Made by a program: the position numbers and the translations under genes
Notes under the pieces: model-generated
Seen by the model: the letters and a program-made list of their open reading frames with translations, nothing else
Told to the model about the DNA's origin: nothing
Database searches by the model: none
Part shown: positions 1 through 9,030 of the stretch, in pieces
How positions within the stretch are numbered: position 1 is the first letter of the stretch
Layout: each line of letters starts with the position of its first letter
Source of the DNA: Bog-473 sp963763575
Lineage (GTDB): Bacteria; Actinomycetota; Acidimicrobiia; Acidimicrobiales; RAAP-2
Reading direction: 5' to 3'
Assembly (NCBI GenBank): GCA_963763575.1
Contig: CAVXPD010000019.1
Span: 186,001 to 250,000, forward strand
DNA length: 64,000 bases

Positions 1-48
1 AACGACGGGAACGACAGGAACGACAGGAACGACGGGGACGACAGGAGG
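1..48. repeat. 9-nt tandem repeat upstream of rsmH
   Basis: Five consecutive 9-nt units of the form AACGAC(A/G)GG begin at the first base, the last unit slightly diverged. They are followed to about position 115 by looser ACGAAGACACA / AGAGGACACG repeats. All three forward frames stay open across it, so it could be the 3' end of an upstream gene or an intergenic minisatellite. The usual upstream neighbour of rsmH, mraZ, is not visible. Confidence 0.7.
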
Positions 49-244
49 TTTCGAAGACACAACGAACGAAGACACAACGAAGAGGACACGACAAAAGAGG
101 ACACGCCGGGACGACTCGTCCCGGGGGACGCAATGGACCATGTGCAGCTCCTCGACCGGCGCGCTGGAAGGCCACTCCACCCACTTCCACAGCGGTCGTC
201 TGGATCTCCACCTCCCCCTCGACCAACCGGCCGAGGAGCTGCAG

Positions 245-1186
245 ATGGCCCACTCGTTCGAACACATTCCCGTGCTGCGCGACGAGGTGGTGTCGTTGTT
301 CGCACCCGTCCCTCCAGGCGTGCTCGTCGACGCGACCGTCGGCGGGGGAGGGCACGCGGGCGCGTTGCTCGAGGCGTATCGAGGCTTGCGACTGGTCGGG
401 CTGGACCGGGACCCGGCGGCATTGGCGGCGGCTTCTGATCGTCTGTCCTCGTTCGGGGACCGGGTCACGCTGATCCGGTCCCCGTTCTCGGCGTTGGGGT
501 CATCCCTGGGCGAGCTCGGGTTGGACGACGAGGCCTTGTCGGGGGTGCTCTTCGACCTGGGGGTGAGCTCGCCCCAGCTCGACCGGGCCGAGCGGGGCTT
601 CTCCTTTCGCTCCGATGGTCCGCTCGACATGCGGATGGATCCGTCGGCCCCGGTCACCGCGGCCGACCTGGTGAACGAATTGCCGGAGGGGGCGCTCGCC
701 GCGCTCTTCCGCGAGAACGGAGAGGGGCGGCTGTCCGGGCGCATCGCACGGGCCGTCGTGGGGGCCCGGCCGTTGTCTTCGACGGGGCAACTGGCCGAAG
801 TCGTGGCCTCGGCCGTGCCGGCTGCGGCGCGGCGGCGGGGCCACCCGGCCCGCCGGGTCTTCCAGGCCCTGCGGATCGCGGTGAACGACGAGCTCGGGCA
901 GCTGGCGGCGGCGTTGCCCGTCGCGTTGTCGCACCTGGGCGTGGGCGGCGTCTGCGCCGTCATCAGCTACCACTCGGGAGAGGACCGCTTCGTGAAGCAG
1001 GCCTTCGCCGATGCTGCGTCGGGCGGGTGCGTGTGCCCGCCAAGCCTGCCATGCGTGTGTGGAGCCGTGCCCCGGCACCGCCTGGTCTTCCGTGGCTCAC
1101 GCAAGCCCTCCGCGGCTGAGGTGGCGGCCAACCCCCGGGCCGAGGCGGCCCGGTTGCGCGCCATCGTCCGAACGGCCTCCGACTGA
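245..1186 (+). CDS. rsmH: 16S rRNA (cytosine-1402-N4)-methyltransferase RsmH
   Basis: S-adenosylmethionine-dependent enzyme that methylates N4 of C1402 of 16S rRNA; it opens the dcw cluster in most bacteria. The N-terminus reads MAHSFEHIPVLRDEV and is followed by the SAM-binding glycine motif DATVGGGGHAG. Further family blocks are FDLGVSSPQLDRAERGFSF, the DMRMD segment and HPARRVFQALRIAVN, with a cysteine-rich stretch near the C-terminus. The ATG at 245 has a GAGGAG ribosome site and gives 313 residues, the family length. The frame is open further upstream, but that part is low-complexity and matches nothing. Its stop shares one base with the next start. Confidence 0.96.
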   Translation: MAHSFEHIPVLRDEVVSLFAPVPPGVLVDATVGGGGHAGALLEAYRGLRLVGLDRDPAALAAASDRLSSFGDRVTLIRSPFSALGSSLGELGLDDEALSGVLFDLGVSSPQLDRAERGFSFRSDGPLDMRMDPSAPVTAADLVNELPEGALAALFRENGEGRLSGRIARAVVGARPLSSTGQLAEVVASAVPAAARRRGHPARRVFQALRIAVNDELGQLAAALPVALSHLGVGGVCAVISYHSGEDRFVKQAFADAASGGCVCPPSLPCVCGAVPRHRLVFRGSRKPSAAEVAANPRAEAARLRAIVRTASD

Positions 1187-1722
1187 TGGGGCCTCCTCCT
1201 CCGGCGGCGTCGGCGGCGCCGGCCGGCCGCTTGCGCGGCGCCTCCGCCCAGCCTTCGCGCCGCGGCGAGGCGACACGCCTGCGCCGGACACTGCGCATCG
1301 TCCCACCTCGGGGACGGCGGGGCAGGCAGGCGACCGATCACCGGGCGCGGAACCGCCGGCGGACGCTGCCCATCATCTCGATCTCCCTGGTGGTCGCAGC
1401 GTTGCTCGCCGTGGTCGTGGCGCAGGCCTTGCTGGCCAACGGCCAGGTCCGCCTGTCCGCCCTGCAACATGAGCTCTCGCTCGAGCAGAGCGCGCACCGC
1501 CAGGCCGAGTTGTCGGTCTCGGAGCTCGAGACGCCGGCGCGCATCGTCGGCGCGGCGACAAGCCAGCTCCAGATGGTGCGGCCGGCCACGGTGACAGAGC
1601 TGCCCTACGTCTCGTTGAACACGCCGCTGGCGACGCCGAACGTGACGCCTGCTGCGGCGCCACCAAGCACGTCGGCGACGTCAGCAGGCAGCTCGAGCAC
1701 GACCGCAACCTCCACGCCATGA
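1186..1722 (+). CDS. ftsL: FtsL-like septum formation membrane protein
   Basis: Small bitopic division protein of 178 residues. The layout is a basic Arg/Pro-rich cytoplasmic tail (about residues 1-60), one membrane segment (about 63-83, ISISLVVAALLAVVVAQALL), a short heptad-like periplasmic stretch (about 88-130) and a Thr/Ser/Pro-rich C-terminal tail. FtsL sequences are poorly conserved, so the call rests on this architecture and on the position between rsmH and ftsI. FtsL normally complexes with FtsB and FtsQ to activate FtsW-FtsI. Start and stop overlap both neighbours (TGATG upstream, ATGA downstream), indicating translational coupling. Confidence 0.8.
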   Translation: MGPPPPAASAAPAGRLRGASAQPSRRGEATRLRRTLRIVPPRGRRGRQATDHRARNRRRTLPIISISLVVAALLAVVVAQALLANGQVRLSALQHELSLEQSAHRQAELSVSELETPARIVGAATSQLQMVRPATVTELPYVSLNTPLATPNVTPAAAPPSTSATSAGSSSTTATSTP

Positions 1723-3845
1723 GCATCACGACCCGACAGGAGCCTCGGCGCGCGCGCGCCAACGCCGACCGGTCGACGGGAACTTCGTCGACCTCGTCGT
1801 CTTCGGTTCCGTCGTCCCGTCAGCCGAAGCGGCCGGCGGCCCAACCTGGTCGTCCGGGGGCACCAGTTCGTCGCGCTCCGGGGCGGCCTTCGCAACCGAC
1901 GCGTCCGGGCGGGCCCGCTCGGCCTTCGAGGCCGTCGCCGCCCCGCCGTCCGGTGTCGTCAGTACCGTCCCGGACGCATTACCAACCACGCCGGCAGCCC
2001 TCGAAGGTGTCGCGCCTGCCCGGCCGCAGCTGGGTCGGCACGACGTTCCACCGCCGGGTGCGGCTGGTCCGCTTCATCCTCCTTGTCGCCATGTTGTTGC
2101 TGGTGGCGCGGTTGATCGACGTCCAGGTGCTGCACGCCGGTGCCTACGAGGCGGCGGCGCGAGGTGAGTCCGCCCTCACCGTGTCGTTGCCTTCGGTTCG
2201 CGGCGGGATCTACGCGCGTGACGGGTCACCGCTCGCACTCTCCGTCCCCACGGACGACGTCGTCGCGGACGACTTCCAGGTCGCCCACCCCTTCGCGACC
2301 GCCGGTGCGTTATCGCCCTTGCTGCACGTCCCGGTCGACACGCTGGCCGCCGAGCTGCATCAGAAGTCCGGCTACGTCGTTCTGGCCCGACAGCTGTCCC
2401 GGTCCACCGGCCAGACGATCTCCAACGACACCCTGCCCGGCATCACGCTTATCGCCGACTCCAAGCGTGAGGTGCCCAACGGGAACCTGGCCGAGCCCGT
2501 CATCGGATTCACCAATGCCGCCGGCCAGGGCGCGGGCGGCCTGGAGTTCGGCGACAACCACCTCCTCGCCGGGAAGGAGGGCAGGGAGACCATCATGGAG
2601 TCCCCGGCCGGCGTGACGCTGCCCCAGTCCCCGGTAACGAACCGGGTGTCCACGACGCCCGGCACCGGACTCGAGCTCACGCTCGACACACAGCTGCAGT
2701 ACGAGTCGGAGCAAGCCCTCGCCAAGGCGATCGAGTCGTCGAACGCAGTGAGCGGCACCGCGATCGTCATGGATGTGAAGACCGGCCAGATCCTCTCCAT
2801 GGCCAACCTCGCGGCCAGCCATCCTGGCGCGCTCGGGTCTCCGGCCACCACGTCGAACGCCAACCAGAACGGAGTGGTTCCGATCGGGCCCAACGACGCC
2901 GTCAACGAGGCGCCCAACAACCTGGCCATGAGCCAGCTCTACGAGCCGGGTTCCGTCTTCAAGCTGGTCACGTTCTCCGCGGCACTGCAGGACGGGCTGA
3001 TCAACCCGAACTCGGTCTTCACCGTGCCGGACCAGATCGAGCTCGACGGATCCGCCTTCCATGACGCCGAGCCCCACCCCACCGAGGCGCTCACGGCCAC
3101 GCAGATCCTGGCGCAGTCCTCCAACATCGGGACGTCGGAGATCGCACAGGGCGTCGGCGAGCAGCGCTTGTTGAACCAGGTCAAGTTGCTGGGCTTCGGG
3201 GAGCCGACCGGGCTCTCCTTCCCAGGCGAGTCGCCCGGGCTGCTGGCCACCGCGGCGCAGTGGGAGCCGACGGACTACGTGTCGCTGCCCATCGGCCAGG
3301 TCGACGCCGTCAGCGCGCTGCAGGTCCTCGACGCCTACAACACCGTGGCCAACGGCGGCGTGTACGTCGCGCCGAAGCTCGTGCAAGCGACGGTGAGCCC
3401 CACGGGTGCACTGACGCCGACCGCACCTTCGCCGACGCACCAGGTGCTGACCTCCTCGGTCGACGGCGAGCTGAACTCGATGCTCCAGCAGGTGGTCAAC
3501 GTCGGGACGGGCACCAGCGCGGCGGTCCCGGGCTACACGGTCGCCGGCAAGACCGGAACGGCCCAGATCCCCACCCAAGGCAAGGACTCCTACGTCGAGG
3601 GCGCCTACATGGCCACGTTCGTCGGGTTCGCGCCCGCGTCCAACCCGACGTTGTCGATGATCGTGGTGCTGGACCGGCCGACCCCGATCTTCGGCGGCAC
3701 CGTGGCCGCGCCGGTGTTCTCGCAGATCATGAGCTACGCGCTTCATCGCTACGACATCCCGACGACGCCGGGGGCTCAGGCCGGCGCTCCCGCGTCCGGT
3801 TCGACGGCGGCCCCGGGAAGCGATCAGGCCCAGGACATCACGTGA
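1719..3845 (+). CDS. ftsI: Septal peptidoglycan transpeptidase FtsI (PBP3/PBP2 class B)
   Basis: Class B penicillin-binding protein that cross-links septal peptidoglycan as the partner of FtsW. It has 708 residues with an unusually long Arg/Pro/Ser-rich cytoplasmic tail (about residues 1-110), one membrane anchor (about 117-135), a dimerisation domain and a transpeptidase domain. Catalytic motifs are all present: SxxK as SVFK at residue 412, SxN as SSN at 467-469, and KTG as KTGT at 611-614. No PASTA repeats are seen. The ATG lies in an ATGA overlap with the ftsL-like gene. The C-terminus ends in a flexible Ala/Gly/Pro tail. An inverted repeat begins at its stop codon. Confidence 0.95.
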   Translation: MSITTRQEPRRARANADRSTGTSSTSSSSVPSSRQPKRPAAQPGRPGAPVRRAPGRPSQPTRPGGPARPSRPSPPRRPVSSVPSRTHYQPRRQPSKVSRLPGRSWVGTTFHRRVRLVRFILLVAMLLLVARLIDVQVLHAGAYEAAARGESALTVSLPSVRGGIYARDGSPLALSVPTDDVVADDFQVAHPFATAGALSPLLHVPVDTLAAELHQKSGYVVLARQLSRSTGQTISNDTLPGITLIADSKREVPNGNLAEPVIGFTNAAGQGAGGLEFGDNHLLAGKEGRETIMESPAGVTLPQSPVTNRVSTTPGTGLELTLDTQLQYESEQALAKAIESSNAVSGTAIVMDVKTGQILSMANLAASHPGALGSPATTSNANQNGVVPIGPNDAVNEAPNNLAMSQLYEPGSVFKLVTFSAALQDGLINPNSVFTVPDQIELDGSAFHDAEPHPTEALTATQILAQSSNIGTSEIAQGVGEQRLLNQVKLLGFGEPTGLSFPGESPGLLATAAQWEPTDYVSLPIGQVDAVSALQVLDAYNTVANGGVYVAPKLVQATVSPTGALTPTAPSPTHQVLTSSVDGELNSMLQQVVNVGTGTSAAVPGYTVAGKTGTAQIPTQGKDSYVEGAYMATFVGFAPASNPTLSMIVVLDRPTPIFGGTVAAPVFSQIMSYALHRYDIPTTPGAQAGAPASGSTAAPGSDQAQDIT

Positions 3846-3886
3846 CCCTTGGTCACACACCCATTGCGGATGTGATGCGGGGGTGT
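3842..3886. other. Two inverted repeats between ftsI and murE
   Basis: GTGACC-CTT-GGTCAC (3842-3856) is a perfect 6-bp inverted repeat covering the ftsI stop codon. A second pair, ACACCC (3857-3862) and GGGTGT (3881-3886), encloses 18 nt. Together they could fold as hairpins in the ftsI-murE mRNA (processing or partial termination) or act as an operator. No T-tract follows. Confidence 0.4.
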
Positions 3887-3930
3887 CCGGGGCATGCAAC
3901 GCTGTCGGGTCGACCATGCGAACCATGCCT

Positions 3931-5499
3931 ATGACCCTCCTCTTCGACGACGTCGATGTGCTCGAGACCGTCGGGGACCCGTCCACCGTGGCGGTCGGCG
4001 GCATCACGCACGACAGCCGGCGCGTGGTGCCGGGCGACCTCTTCTGTTGCGTGCCCGGGCTGGTGAGCGACGGGCACGCCTACGCGGCCGAGGCGGTCGA
4101 GCGCGGCGCGGTCAGCGTCGTGTGCGAGCACTTCATCCCCGAGCTCGTCGAAGGGGAAGTGGTGCAGGCCCGCGTCGCCCGGGGCACGATGCGGCCGGTG
4201 ATGGCCCGCCTGGCTGCCACCTTCTACGGGTTTCCCTCGCGCGAGCTGCTGATGATCGGGGTGACCGGCACCAACGGCAAGACCACGGTGACGCAGCTCC
4301 TGGGCGACCTCCTCGGCGCGGCCGGGCTCCCGACCAACGTCTTGGGCACGCTGTCGGGGGCGCGGACAACGCCGGAAGCGACGGAGGTCGAGCGGGTCCT
4401 CGCCGGCGTGCGCGACCGGCAGCATTCCGACGGCCTCCGGCACGCGGTGGCCATGGAGGTATCGAGCCATGCCCTGGTGCAGGCGCGGGTCGAAGGCATC
4501 CACTTCGACGTGGCCGTTTTCACCAACCTGAGCCACGACCACCTGGACTTCCACGGAACCATGGAGGACTATTTCGCGGCCAAGGCAGACCTGTTCACGC
4601 CGAACCGCGCGTTGCGCGGCGTGGTCTACGCCGACGATCCGTGGGGCCGGCGCTTGTTGGAGCAGGCCAACATTCCGATGGTCGCCGTGCACCACGCCGA
4701 CGCCGCAGACGTCGTCCTGCACCCCGGCCGGACGGAGTTCACGTGGCGCGGCCACCGGATCACGACGCCGCTGACCGGGGCCGTGAACGTGGACAATGCG
4801 CTGTTGGCGGCGGAGGCGGCGATGGCGCTGGAGCTCTCCCCCGAGGAGATCGCCCAAGCCATGAGCCATCTCTCGCCGGTGCGGGGCCGGCTCCAGGTCA
4901 TCGCGGCGCCCGGCGATGGGGTGGCGGGGGAGCGGCCTCCCTTCACGGTCCTGGTGGACTACGCCCACACGCCGGCGGGCCTCGAGGTGGTGCTCGGTGA
5001 GGCGAGGACCCTCGCGCCGGGTGGTCGGGTCGTGTGCGTGTTCGGCTGCGGCGGAGACCGCGACCGAGCCAAGCGCCCGGTCATGGGCGGCGTCGCCGTC
5101 CGAGGCAGCGACCTCGCCTATCTGACGTCGGACAACCCCCGCAGCGAGGACCCCGAAGCAATCATCGAGGAGGTCCTCGGCGGGATCGGCGACGGGCGGG
5201 ACAATCCGGTCGTCGCGGTGGAGCCGGACCGCCGCGCCGCCATCCGGCGCGCCCTCGACGCCGCGAAGCCGGGGGACGTCGTCGTCATTGCCGGGAAGGG
5301 GCACGAGACCTATCAGGAGATCGGCGGGCAACGTTTGCCCTTCGACGACTCCGAGGAGGTGCGACAGTCGCTGTCGTCCCGCTTCCCCTCGGACCCGAGC
5401 ACCTGGGTGACGAGCGACGCCGCGGGAGCGGCACCGTCGCCGGCCCCTTCGCCCTCCAGCCCGTCCGGCGGCGCTCGCCGCTCCGCCGCGAAGAGCTGA
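3931..5499 (+). CDS. murE: UDP-N-acetylmuramoyl-tripeptide synthetase MurE (meso-DAP type)
   Basis: Cytoplasmic ATP-dependent ligase adding the third residue to UDP-MurNAc-L-Ala-D-Glu. The ATP-binding loop GVTGTNGKTT has its lysine at residue 117 of the chosen start. The C-terminal specificity motif DNPR (residues 401-404) is the signature of meso-diaminopimelate-adding enzymes, so the wall is predicted to be of DAP type. A Ser/Pro/Ala-rich tail of about 40 residues follows the catalytic core. The start is uncertain: ATG codons at 3916, 3925 and 3931 and a GTG at 3883 share the frame, and none has a clear ribosome site. The next gene is mraY, 6 nt away; murF, usually between them, is missing. 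Confidence 0.93.
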   Translation: MTLLFDDVDVLETVGDPSTVAVGGITHDSRRVVPGDLFCCVPGLVSDGHAYAAEAVERGAVSVVCEHFIPELVEGEVVQARVARGTMRPVMARLAATFYGFPSRELLMIGVTGTNGKTTVTQLLGDLLGAAGLPTNVLGTLSGARTTPEATEVERVLAGVRDRQHSDGLRHAVAMEVSSHALVQARVEGIHFDVAVFTNLSHDHLDFHGTMEDYFAAKADLFTPNRALRGVVYADDPWGRRLLEQANIPMVAVHHADAADVVLHPGRTEFTWRGHRITTPLTGAVNVDNALLAAEAAMALELSPEEIAQAMSHLSPVRGRLQVIAAPGDGVAGERPPFTVLVDYAHTPAGLEVVLGEARTLAPGGRVVCVFGCGGDRDRAKRPVMGGVAVRGSDLAYLTSDNPRSEDPEAIIEEVLGGIGDGRDNPVVAVEPDRRAAIRRALDAAKPGDVVVIAGKGHETYQEIGGQRLPFDDSEEVRQSLSSRFPSDPSTWVTSDAAGAAPSPAPSPSSPSGGARRSAAKS

Positions 5500-5505
5500 G
5501 GGCGC

Positions 5506-6546
5506 GTGCTCGGACTGCTCGTCTCGGGAGGCGTCGCGCTGTGGACCGCCATCCTCGTGACCCCGTTCGTGATCCGCTACTTCCAGAACCGCCAGATCGG
5601 CCAGCACATCCGCGAGGACGGGCCGGCCAGCCACAGCGTCAAGGCAGGGACGCCCACCATGGGCGGCATCGCCATCGTCGGCGCGACCGTCTTCGGCTAC
5701 GCCGTGGGGCACGTCGGCACCGAGATCCGTTTCTCCCGCACGGGCTACCTGGTCGTGGGGGCGGTGGTGGCCTTCGGGCTGATCGGCTACCTCGACGATT
5801 ACATCAAGGTGCACCAGCGGCGGAGCCTCGGACTGAACAAGCGGGCCAAGTCTGGAGCCCAGCTGGTCTGCGCACTCGCCTTCGCGTTGTTGGCCGTGAA
5901 CTGGGCGCACACGTCCACCGCGTTGTCCTTCACGCGATCCCAGGCCATCGGGATCAACATGGGCCCGGTCCTGTGGGTGATCTTCGCGGTGCTCGTGATG
6001 GTGGGCGCGTCGAACGCGGTGAACATCACCGACGGAGTCGACGGCCTCGCGGCGGGCTCCGGTACGTTCTGCTTCGCCGTGCTCTCGATCATGGGGTACT
6101 GGATCTTCCGCCACTACTCGATCTACCACGTGCTTCCCGCCCACGCGATCGACCTCGCCGTCGTCTCTGTCGCCATGGCGGGCGCGTGCATCGGGTTCCT
6201 GTGGTGGAACGCAGCGCCGGCCAAGATCATCATGGGCGACACCGGATCGCTCGCTATCGGAGCGGGGCTGGCGGCGCTCTGCCTCCTGCTCAACCTCGAG
6301 CTCCTGCTGCTGATCATCGGGGGGCTGTTCGTCATGGAGACCGTGTCGGTGATCCTCCAGGTCATCAGCTTCCGCGTCTTCGGCCGGCGTATCTTCCGCA
6401 TGGCGCCGATCCATCACCACTTCGAGCTCGCCGGATGGCCCGAGACCACCGTGATCGTGCGCTTCTGGATCCTGGCCGGGCTCTTCAGCGCGCTCGGTCT
6501 CGGGATCTTCTACGGCGACTTCCTCACGGTGTCGAAGATCACATGA
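5506..6546 (+). CDS. mraY: Phospho-N-acetylmuramoyl-pentapeptide transferase MraY
   Basis: Integral membrane enzyme making lipid I from UDP-MurNAc-pentapeptide and undecaprenyl phosphate. It has 346 residues and about ten hydrophobic segments. Diagnostic motifs are KAGTPTMGGI near the N-terminus, the DDYIK aspartate pair, NITDGVDGLA, MGDTGSLA and the histidine cluster PIHHHFE near the C-terminus. The start is a GTG six bases after the murE stop. It is followed by 112 nt without a gene, where murD would normally lie. Confidence 0.95.
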   Translation: MLGLLVSGGVALWTAILVTPFVIRYFQNRQIGQHIREDGPASHSVKAGTPTMGGIAIVGATVFGYAVGHVGTEIRFSRTGYLVVGAVVAFGLIGYLDDYIKVHQRRSLGLNKRAKSGAQLVCALAFALLAVNWAHTSTALSFTRSQAIGINMGPVLWVIFAVLVMVGASNAVNITDGVDGLAAGSGTFCFAVLSIMGYWIFRHYSIYHVLPAHAIDLAVVSVAMAGACIGFLWWNAAPAKIIMGDTGSLAIGAGLAALCLLLNLELLLLIIGGLFVMETVSVILQVISFRVFGRRIFRMAPIHHHFELAGWPETTVIVRFWILAGLFSALGLGIFYGDFLTVSKIT

Positions 6547-6658
6547 ATCACCGCCCCGCCCCTCGCCGTGCGATCCGCCACTTGGGCGCGCGCATGGGAG
6601 AGACTTACCTCGTGCAACCGGTGTCGGACGGTGCAGTAGGTCGCGCCCGCGTGGAGAA

Positions 6659-7903
6659 ATGGCGGTGGCAATGACGCCCGCAGCGACTTCGACGAGGCGA
6701 GCCCCGACGACGCGCCCGGCACCGGCCCGCCCGGCGTCCACGGGACTGAGGATCGGCGGTCGCCAGATCGCCGTCTCGACGATCCTGCTCGTCGACGTCG
6801 CGCTTCTGTGCATCTTGGGGCTGGTGATGGTGGGGACGGCGTCGTCCGTCGTGTCCATCTCGACCTACGGCAGTCCCTATGCCATCCTCATCCGCGAGGT
6901 CATGTGGATGGCCATCGGTGCCGTGGCGCTCGGTCTGGCGCTGCGCTTCGACTACCGGAAACTGCGCCGGTGGAGCCCGCTGGTGCTGGTGGCGACGTTC
7001 GGGCTGCTGTTCGTCGTGCTCGTGCCGGGTCTGGGCGTGCACGCCATGGGGTCGAGCCGCTGGGTCGGCTTCGGACAGTTCCGCCTGCAGCCCTCCGAGC
7101 TCATGAAGCTCGGCCTCGCCCTTTTTGCCGCCGACTTCATCGCGCGGCGCCTCGACGAGGACGCCCCGGACCGCCGGGTCATCGGGCCGGTGATCCTGGT
7201 GACGGGCTTCGCCTGCGTCCTCATCCTGGCCCAGCCCGACATGGGGACCGCCATGGTGCTCGGCGGCATCGCGCTGGCGCTCCTCTTCGTCTCGGGCGTG
7301 CGCCTCGGACCGGTCATGAAGGTGATGGCCGGCATCGCAACCCTGGCCCTGATCGTCGCGGTGGCCTCGCCCTATCGACGGACGCGGCTGCTCTCGTTCA
7401 TCGACCCTTCGGCTCACAGCTCGACCTCGGGCTACCAGGTCACGCAGTCCCTGATCGGGCTCGGGTCGGGCCACCTCTTCGGCATGGGGCTCGGCAGCGG
7501 GCAGGCGCAGTGGGGCTTCCTCCCCAACGCGCACACCGACTTCATCTTCTCGGTCATCGGCGAGGAGCTCGGGATCGTGGGCGCGCTGGCGGTGCTCGCG
7601 CTGCTCGGGACGTTCCTGTGGTTCGGCATCCGGGCGGCGCAGCAGGCACCGGACCGCTTCGGCGCGCTGCTCGCGCTCGGCCTGGTGGCCTGGGTGGCGG
7701 CGGAGACCGTGATCAACGTGGGGGCGGTGGTAGGCGTGCTGCCGGTCACCGGGATCCCGTTGCCCTTCATCTCGTTCGGCGGTTCCTCGCTGGTCATCAC
7801 GATGGCGGCGGCCGGGGTGCTCATCAACGTGGCCCGGCAGGGCGAGTCCGGCAGCACCGCCCGAATGAGCTTGCGGGCCGCGGGCGCGCGCAAGGGACGG
7901 TGA
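6659..7903 (+). CDS. ftsW: Septal peptidoglycan glycosyltransferase FtsW (SEDS family)
   Basis: Multi-pass SEDS-family polymerase that extends septal glycan strands with FtsI. It has 414 residues with a Thr/Pro/Arg-rich cytoplasmic N-terminus (about 35 residues) and roughly ten membrane segments. SEDS signatures visible are SSRWVGFGQFRLQPSELMK, AQPDMGTAM, FLPNAHTDFIFSVIGEELG and GIPLPFISFGGSSL. The start is uncertain among ATG 6659, GTG 6665 and ATG 6671, all close to a weak GGAG. Its stop overlaps the murG GTG by four bases. Confidence 0.94.
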   Translation: MAVAMTPAATSTRRAPTTRPAPARPASTGLRIGGRQIAVSTILLVDVALLCILGLVMVGTASSVVSISTYGSPYAILIREVMWMAIGAVALGLALRFDYRKLRRWSPLVLVATFGLLFVVLVPGLGVHAMGSSRWVGFGQFRLQPSELMKLGLALFAADFIARRLDEDAPDRRVIGPVILVTGFACVLILAQPDMGTAMVLGGIALALLFVSGVRLGPVMKVMAGIATLALIVAVASPYRRTRLLSFIDPSAHSSTSGYQVTQSLIGLGSGHLFGMGLGSGQAQWGFLPNAHTDFIFSVIGEELGIVGALAVLALLGTFLWFGIRAAQQAPDRFGALLALGLVAWVAAETVINVGAVVGVLPVTGIPLPFISFGGSSLVITMAAAGVLINVARQGESGSTARMSLRAAGARKGR

Positions 7904-9030
7904 GCGTTCGGCGCGGCATGGTGATCGCGGGGGGCGGGACGGGTGGACACATCGTCCCGTCGCTGCAGGTCGCACGGGCCCTGGTGGCGCGAGGACACCC
8001 GCCGGGATCGATCGAGCTCTACGGCTCGCGCCGCGGTCAGGAGGCCACGACGTGGCCGACGCTCGAATTCCCGTACACGCTGCTCACCGGGCGCGGCATC
8101 CGCCGCAGCCTGCAGCCCGCCGCCCTGTGGGCGAACCTCGGTGCGGTCGCCGGCCTCGTCTGGGCGTGTCTGCGGGCGTTCGGCTCCTTCGCCCGGCACC
8201 GGCCCCGAGTGGTGGTCATGGTCGGCGGTTACGCGAGCTTCCCGGCGGGGTTGGCCGCCGTGCTCACGCGTGTGCCCCTCGTCTCGGTGACCACCGATGC
8301 CGTGCCCGGCGCGGCGAACCGGCTGCTGGGCCGCTTCGCCGCCGCCAACGCCGTGGCCTTCGCCGGGACCCCGCTGCCCCGGGCGCACGTCACCGGCACG
8401 CCGGTGCGGCCCGAGGTCTCATCGCTGGCCCGGACGCCGTCGGGCCAGGTCGCCGCGCGCCAAGCGCTCCGGCTCCCCGCTGACCGCCAGACCGTGGCCG
8501 CGGCCGGGGGCTCGCTCGGCGCACGGCGGATCAATCGCGCCGTCTCCGATCTGGCCGGGTCCTGGGCGCACTGCGAGGGGCGGGCCCTCTACCACGTCAC
8601 GGGACGGCGGGACTACGAGGAATTCGCGACGAGCCATGCGGAGACGCCGGAGGCTCCGGGGCTCTGTTACCGCGTCGTCCCCTTCGAGGACCACATGGCC
8701 GAGTTCTATGGCGCGGCCGACGTCTGTGTGACGAGGGCGGGTGCCATGACGGTGGCGGAGATCCTGGTCGCCGGGGTGCCCGCGATCTTGGTGCCGCTCC
8801 CGGGCGCGCCGCGTGACCACCAGACGCGCAACGCCGAGGCGCTGGTCGGTATGGGTGCTGCCGTGCACGTCCCCGACACCGAGTGCGACGGTCGGCGGCT
8901 GGCCGAGGAGGTGGAGGGATTGTTGGCCGACCCCGCCCGTCTGCGGGCCATGGGTGAGGCCGCCCGCCGCCACGGCCACCCCGACGCCGCCGCCCGGGTT
9001 GCCGAGCTGGTCGATACGCATGCCCGCTGA
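7900..9030 (+). CDS. murG: UDP-GlcNAc:lipid I N-acetylglucosaminyltransferase MurG
   Basis: Peripheral membrane glycosyltransferase (GT28) converting lipid I to lipid II. It has 376 residues from the GTG in a GTGA overlap with ftsW. Visible motifs are the N-terminal glycine loop GGGTGGHIVPSL, MVGGYASFPAG, GGSLGARRIN and the C-terminal donor-binding block TRAGAMTVAEILVAGVPAILVPLPGAPRDHQTRNAE. The last motif usually contains SRAGA and P-x-A-x-x-DHQ, so this copy is close to consensus. Its 3' end overlaps the probable murC start by 11 nt. Confidence 0.95.
   Translation: MSVRRGMVIAGGGTGGHIVPSLQVARALVARGHPPGSIELYGSRRGQEATTWPTLEFPYTLLTGRGIRRSLQPAALWANLGAVAGLVWACLRAFGSFARHRPRVVVMVGGYASFPAGLAAVLTRVPLVSVTTDAVPGAANRLLGRFAAANAVAFAGTPLPRAHVTGTPVRPEVSSLARTPSGQVAARQALRLPADRQTVAAAGGSLGARRINRAVSDLAGSWAHCEGRALYHVTGRRDYEEFATSHAETPEAPGLCYRVVPFEDHMAEFYGAADVCVTRAGAMTVAEILVAGVPAILVPLPGAPRDHQTRNAEALVGMGAAVHVPDTECDGRRLAEEVEGLLADPARLRAMGEAARRHGHPDAAARVAELVDTHAR

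Noticed and set aside
133..438. Open frame with Arg/Gly/Pro-rich product at the rsmH 5' end
   Set aside because: It overlaps rsmH in another frame and has no ribosome site or family match.
3842..3856. CRP/FNR-type operator resemblance at GTGACC-CTT-GGTCAC
   Set aside because: The spacing between GTGA and TCAC is 7, not 6, and the site overlaps the ftsI stop rather than a promoter.
3853..6858. 1001-codon open frame on the minus strand opposite murE and mraY
   Set aside because: It is the antiphase shadow of two well-recognised genes in very GC-rich DNA; the His/Arg/Asp/Gly-rich product resembles no protein.
6808..7899. Long upstream extension of the murG frame through ftsW
   Set aside because: The MurG family starts at the GTGA junction; the upstream part is Arg/Gly/Pro-rich frame shadow of ftsW.
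8813..9019. N-terminal extension of murC into murG
   Set aside because: The extra 69 codons are Arg/Pro-rich shadow of murG; MurC homologues begin near ATG 9020.
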